Part shown: positions 6,581 to 8,315 of the stretch, piece after piece | How the letters are laid out: each line of letters begins with the position of its first letter | Position numbering within the stretch: the stretch's first letter is position 1 | DNA from: Chloroflexota bacterium | GTDB lineage: Bacteria; Chloroflexota; Anaerolineae; UBA1429 | DNA length: 8,315 nt | Assembly (NCBI GenBank): GCA_014360745.1 | Contig: JACIWY010000142.1 | Span: 1-8,315, forward strand | Direction: 5' to 3' | Made by a program: the position numbers and the translations under genes | The notes under the pieces: model-generated | What the model saw: the letters and a program-made list of their open reading frames with translations, nothing else | What the model was told of the DNA's origin: nothing | The model's database searches: none

Positions 6581-6614
6581 GGAAATCGCCGGCGGTTACC
6601 TTTGCGGCGATTCC
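6581..6614. promoter_or_regulatory. imperfect palindrome between the divergent promoters (possible operator)
   Basis: GGAAATCGCC (6581-6590) and GGCGATTCC (6606-6614) are reverse complements apart from one extra A, separated by 15 bases. The repeat sits about 10 bp upstream of the bactofilin -35 box. Nearby, GTACC occurs twice (6560-6564, 6567-6571) and ACCATGGT (6572-6579) is an 8-base palindrome. A regulator site is possible but there is no direct support. Confidence 0.3.
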
Positions 6615-6624
6615 AAAATGTTCA

Positions 6625-6653
6625 TTGACATATTGCCCACCTTGGTCTAAGAT
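6625..6653 (+). promoter_or_regulatory. promoter of the bactofilin-HAD operon
   Basis: TTGACA at 6625-6630, a 17-bp spacer, TAAGAT at 6648-6653 (4 of 6 to TATAAT). The predicted start is about 6660, giving a leader of roughly 73 nt to the GTG at 6733. CCCCGA (6656-6661) and TCGGGG (6671-6676) can form a 6-bp hairpin at the very 5' end of that leader. Confidence 0.7.
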
Positions 6654-6732
6654 AGCCCCGATCCTCGGCCTCGGGGTGAATGTAGCAGCCCATCTTGACC
6701 GATAACCGCGACGCGCGGGGGGAGGGAGAATA

Positions 6733-7224
6733 GTGACTTTATTCAAGAAAAATCGGCTGCCCAGCGTTTCGGGCAAGATCGACAATGTGCTTGGCCCCAA
6801 TACCAGCTTCACCGGCACTATCAAATCGGACGAGAACATCCGTATTGACGGAGTATATCGGGGGCGCATCGAGACGGCCGGCAATGTGATTATCGGCCCT
6901 TCGGCCAAAGTGTTGGCCGATATTGTGGCCAATGCCGTGCAGGTCTGGGGCGCCGTACGTGGCAACATCACTGCCCAAGGGCGCCTGGAGATCCTCCCCA
7001 ACGGGCGAATCTGGGGGGATATTCGCGTGGGCTCGCTATTGATCGACGAAGGGGGCATTTTCCGTGGGCAATGTTTGATGGGGGGCGAGCAGGTCGAGCC
7101 CTTGTTGTTGCCCGATGCCTCCGAGAACGAGTTGGAACAGGCGCTTGAGAGCCGAGAGAGACAGGACCCCCTTCAAGAGGCCGAGGATTCGGCAGCGGTA
7201 GAAGGAGCGGATGAGGAAGCGTGA
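6733..7224 (+). CDS. bactofilin-family cytoskeletal protein
   Basis: Bactofilin (163 residues), a small beta-helical protein that polymerises without nucleotide and scaffolds cell-envelope enzymes or organises cell shape. The core (about 15-120) shows the repeating short strand-turn pattern of the right-handed beta-helix: TSFTGTIKSDENIRIDGVYR near 24-43, then IETAGNVIIGPSAKV and VQVWGAVRGNITAQGRLEI, with regularly placed Gly and hydrophobic residues. A short basic N-terminus (MTLFKKNR) precedes it and an acidic, probably disordered tail (from about 125) follows. The GTG start has GGAGG (6721-6725) 7 bases upstream and lies about 73 nt from the predicted transcription start. Its stop overlaps the start of the next gene (GTGA), so the two are probably translationally coupled. 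Family call firm; cellular target unknown. Confidence 0.92.
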   Translation: MTLFKKNRLPSVSGKIDNVLGPNTSFTGTIKSDENIRIDGVYRGRIETAGNVIIGPSAKVLADIVANAVQVWGAVRGNITAQGRLEILPNGRIWGDIRVGSLLIDEGGIFRGQCLMGGEQVEPLLLPDASENELEQALESRERQDPLQEAEDSAAVEGADEEA

Positions 7225-8159
7225 AAGCTGTCTTTGTGCACAAGGACGCGGTACTTCGGGATAGCCATCTTGATCCGGCCAACCTGCCCGATGCTTGGCG
7301 TTTGATGCCGGCTACGTTAGAAGCGATGCGCTTGTTGGCCACAGAGGACCGTCTTCTGTTCCTCTATGGGCATCAGGATGCCGGCCAAGATGGCGAGCAA
7401 GAAGCGAATTGGCGTGCCCTTTTGCAGCAAGTGGAGGCCGGTGGTGGGCGGATAGACGGCTTTGTCATTTGTTCCCACCGAGAGGGGGAGCCTTGTCGGT
7501 GTTGGGGCAGCGTGCCGGCCATCTTGTGGGGGCCGGCAGCGCAGTTTGGCCTGGCTCTCGAACAGTGCTATCTGCTGGCCGACGGCCAGGCCGACGTGAT
7601 CGCGGCCTATGCCGTGGGCGCGCGCCCCTTGCTGGTGTTGGGCGAACGCACCATTAGCCAGGTGCTCGGCAACCTCCCGGCACATAAGGATTTTCCCGTG
7701 GCCATCAACCTCACCACGGCTGTAGAATATATCCAGGTTGAAGAGGAGATCAACGCTCAACTGGGACATCCGCGCAATCCCGCTGCCCCATCTCCTGCCA
7801 CAGAGGAATTGATGGCTCAACCCGAGGCTTTGCCCAGGATCGAGGTCACTTCACGATTGGCTCATGGCCTAGAGGCAAGCCTCATACGCGCCCGCGCCCA
7901 GCTCAGCGATTTGGTGCGCTGGTTAAGCTTTTTTGTCTTTGGCACGGTGGGGCTCAGCCTGGGCATCGCTTATTTGTTGACACACTTTTACCGCATGCAG
8001 CCCTTCCCCGAATTCGCCTATTACCTTACGCTGCAATTCATCCCAAGGCCGATGCGCGGCGCCCTGTTTATCCTCTGGGGCTTGGTCGTCATCGCCTTGG
8101 TGGTGCAGCGCTTTTATCGCTCCACCCGCCTGTTACGCAAACCGGGCCCGCCCAAGTAG
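7221..8159 (+). CDS. membrane-anchored GmhB-like HAD pseudoenzyme, bactofilin-linked
   Basis: A 312-residue protein. Residues 1-175 align by eye to the HAD histidinol-phosphatase/GmhB group (heptose-bisphosphate phosphatase). MKAVFVHKDAV corresponds to the motif I block F-L-D-R-D-G-V, but the nucleophile Asp is His7 while Asp9 remains. Motif II (TNQSG) reads GHQDA (50-54). The Zn motif CxHx5CxC is intact: Cys84, His86, Cys92, Cys94. The Lys of the following RKPKPG block is gone (CWGSVPA). Motif IV keeps Asp121 and Asp125 (ADGQAD). A linker (about 180-230, Pro/Ala-rich, then helical) leads to two membrane segments, about 232-253 and 279-297, and a basic tail. Catalysis is therefore doubtful; a structural or sensing role is inferred. 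The GTG start has GAGG at 7213-7216 and overlaps the bactofilin stop by 4 bases. An alternative reading is an unrelated Rossmann-like domain, but the spaced Cys/His set argues against it. Confidence 0.75.
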   Translation: MKAVFVHKDAVLRDSHLDPANLPDAWRLMPATLEAMRLLATEDRLLFLYGHQDAGQDGEQEANWRALLQQVEAGGGRIDGFVICSHREGEPCRCWGSVPAILWGPAAQFGLALEQCYLLADGQADVIAAYAVGARPLLVLGERTISQVLGNLPAHKDFPVAINLTTAVEYIQVEEEINAQLGHPRNPAAPSPATEELMAQPEALPRIEVTSRLAHGLEASLIRARAQLSDLVRWLSFFVFGTVGLSLGIAYLLTHFYRMQPFPEFAYYLTLQFIPRPMRGALFILWGLVVIALVVQRFYRSTRLLRKPGPPK

Positions 8160-8187
8160 GAACCGCCGAGAACCCTCGGCGGTTCCT
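8158..8187. terminator. perfect hairpin between convergent genes (U-less, probably bidirectional)
   Basis: AGGAACCGCCGAG (8158-8170) and CTCGGCGGTTCCT (8175-8187) are exact reverse complements around the loop AACC. The left arm begins inside the TAG stop of the HAD gene, and the minus-strand gene ends at 8212. No T-tract follows on either strand. Position between two gene ends supports a terminator or 3'-end stabiliser for both. Confidence 0.65.
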
Positions 8188-8211
8188 GGGTGGCGATGAG
8201 GGCATATCCGC

Positions 8212-8315
8212 TCAGCGACGCCTCTCTTGGCGCTCGTCGCGGTTAATGCCGATCAAGACGCTGAGCGCAAAGCTGACCACGCTGATCACCAGCGAGCCGA
8301 GCAGTGCCGAGACAA
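8212..8315 (-). CDS. C-terminal end of a small membrane protein, phage-holin-4-like (partial)
   Basis: The minus strand has an open frame from the right edge of the window to a TGA at complement 8212-8214, giving 33 residues plus an incomplete codon; the 5' part lies outside. The visible end is a membrane helix beginning VSALLGSLVISVVSFALSVL, then IGIN and a charged tail (RDERQERRR). The pattern ALLGSLVISVVSFAL resembles the last helix of the small four-TM proteins grouped as phage holin family 4 (PF04020-like), which are common chromosomal membrane proteins and not evidence of a prophage. It is convergent with the HAD gene across the hairpin at 8158-8187. The coding call is good; the family call rests on one helix. 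Confidence 0.55.
   Translation of the reverse strand, partial: VSALLGSLVISVVSFALSVLIGINRDERQERRR

Noticed and set aside
6507..7058. 183-residue open frame on the minus strand
   Set aside because: Antisense to bactofilin and its promoter; no recognisable domain.
8212..8315. Evidence for a prophage from the holin-like tail
   Set aside because: Holin-4-like small membrane proteins are common chromosomal genes, and no other phage gene is present.

Overview
The window is GC-rich, gene-dense bacterial DNA. The separate SecD and SecF proteins, the bactofilin and the style of the sequences suggest an environmental Chloroflexota (Anaerolineae-like) genome. That assignment rests on sequence resemblance alone; no marker gene is present. 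I see no mobile element, CRISPR array, tRNA or rRNA. No stretch longer than 300 bases lacks a gene; the longest gap is 6456-6732.

Layout, left to right. (1) A SpoIIE/PP2C-type phosphatase (47-745) is followed by a small P-loop NTPase (783-1202), both on +. (2) A consensus sigma-70-type promoter (TTGACA, 17 bp, TATAAT; 1199-1227) has its -35 box on the stop codon of the NTPase. It is followed by a leader that can fold into a compact three-stem junction, and then by a hairpin plus U-tract terminator (1295-1318). (3) secD (1349-2737) and secF (2790-3707) encode the proton-driven accessory of the Sec translocon; a perfect 13-bp hairpin lies between them. (4) A type II glycerate 2-kinase (3755-5119, +) converges on an ABC solute-binding lipoprotein (5163-6455, -). 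(5) The region 6456-6732 holds two divergent promoters, one for the lipoprotein and one for a bactofilin (6733-7224). The bactofilin overlaps by 4 bases a GmhB-like HAD protein (7221-8159). That protein has lost its nucleophile, keeps a zinc-binding motif, and has gained two C-terminal membrane segments. (6) A perfect hairpin separates it from the tail of a convergent membrane protein (8212-8315, -).

How the genes fit together: secD-secF is a clear operon acting in protein export. Bactofilin plus membrane-anchored HAD looks like a two-gene envelope or cytoskeletal module. The phosphatase-NTPase pair looks like a signalling pair of unknown output. The glycerate kinase and the solute-binding protein look like metabolic singletons.

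The two observations most worth following are the structured, terminator-ending leader in front of secDF and the bactofilin-coupled, membrane-tethered HAD pseudoenzyme.
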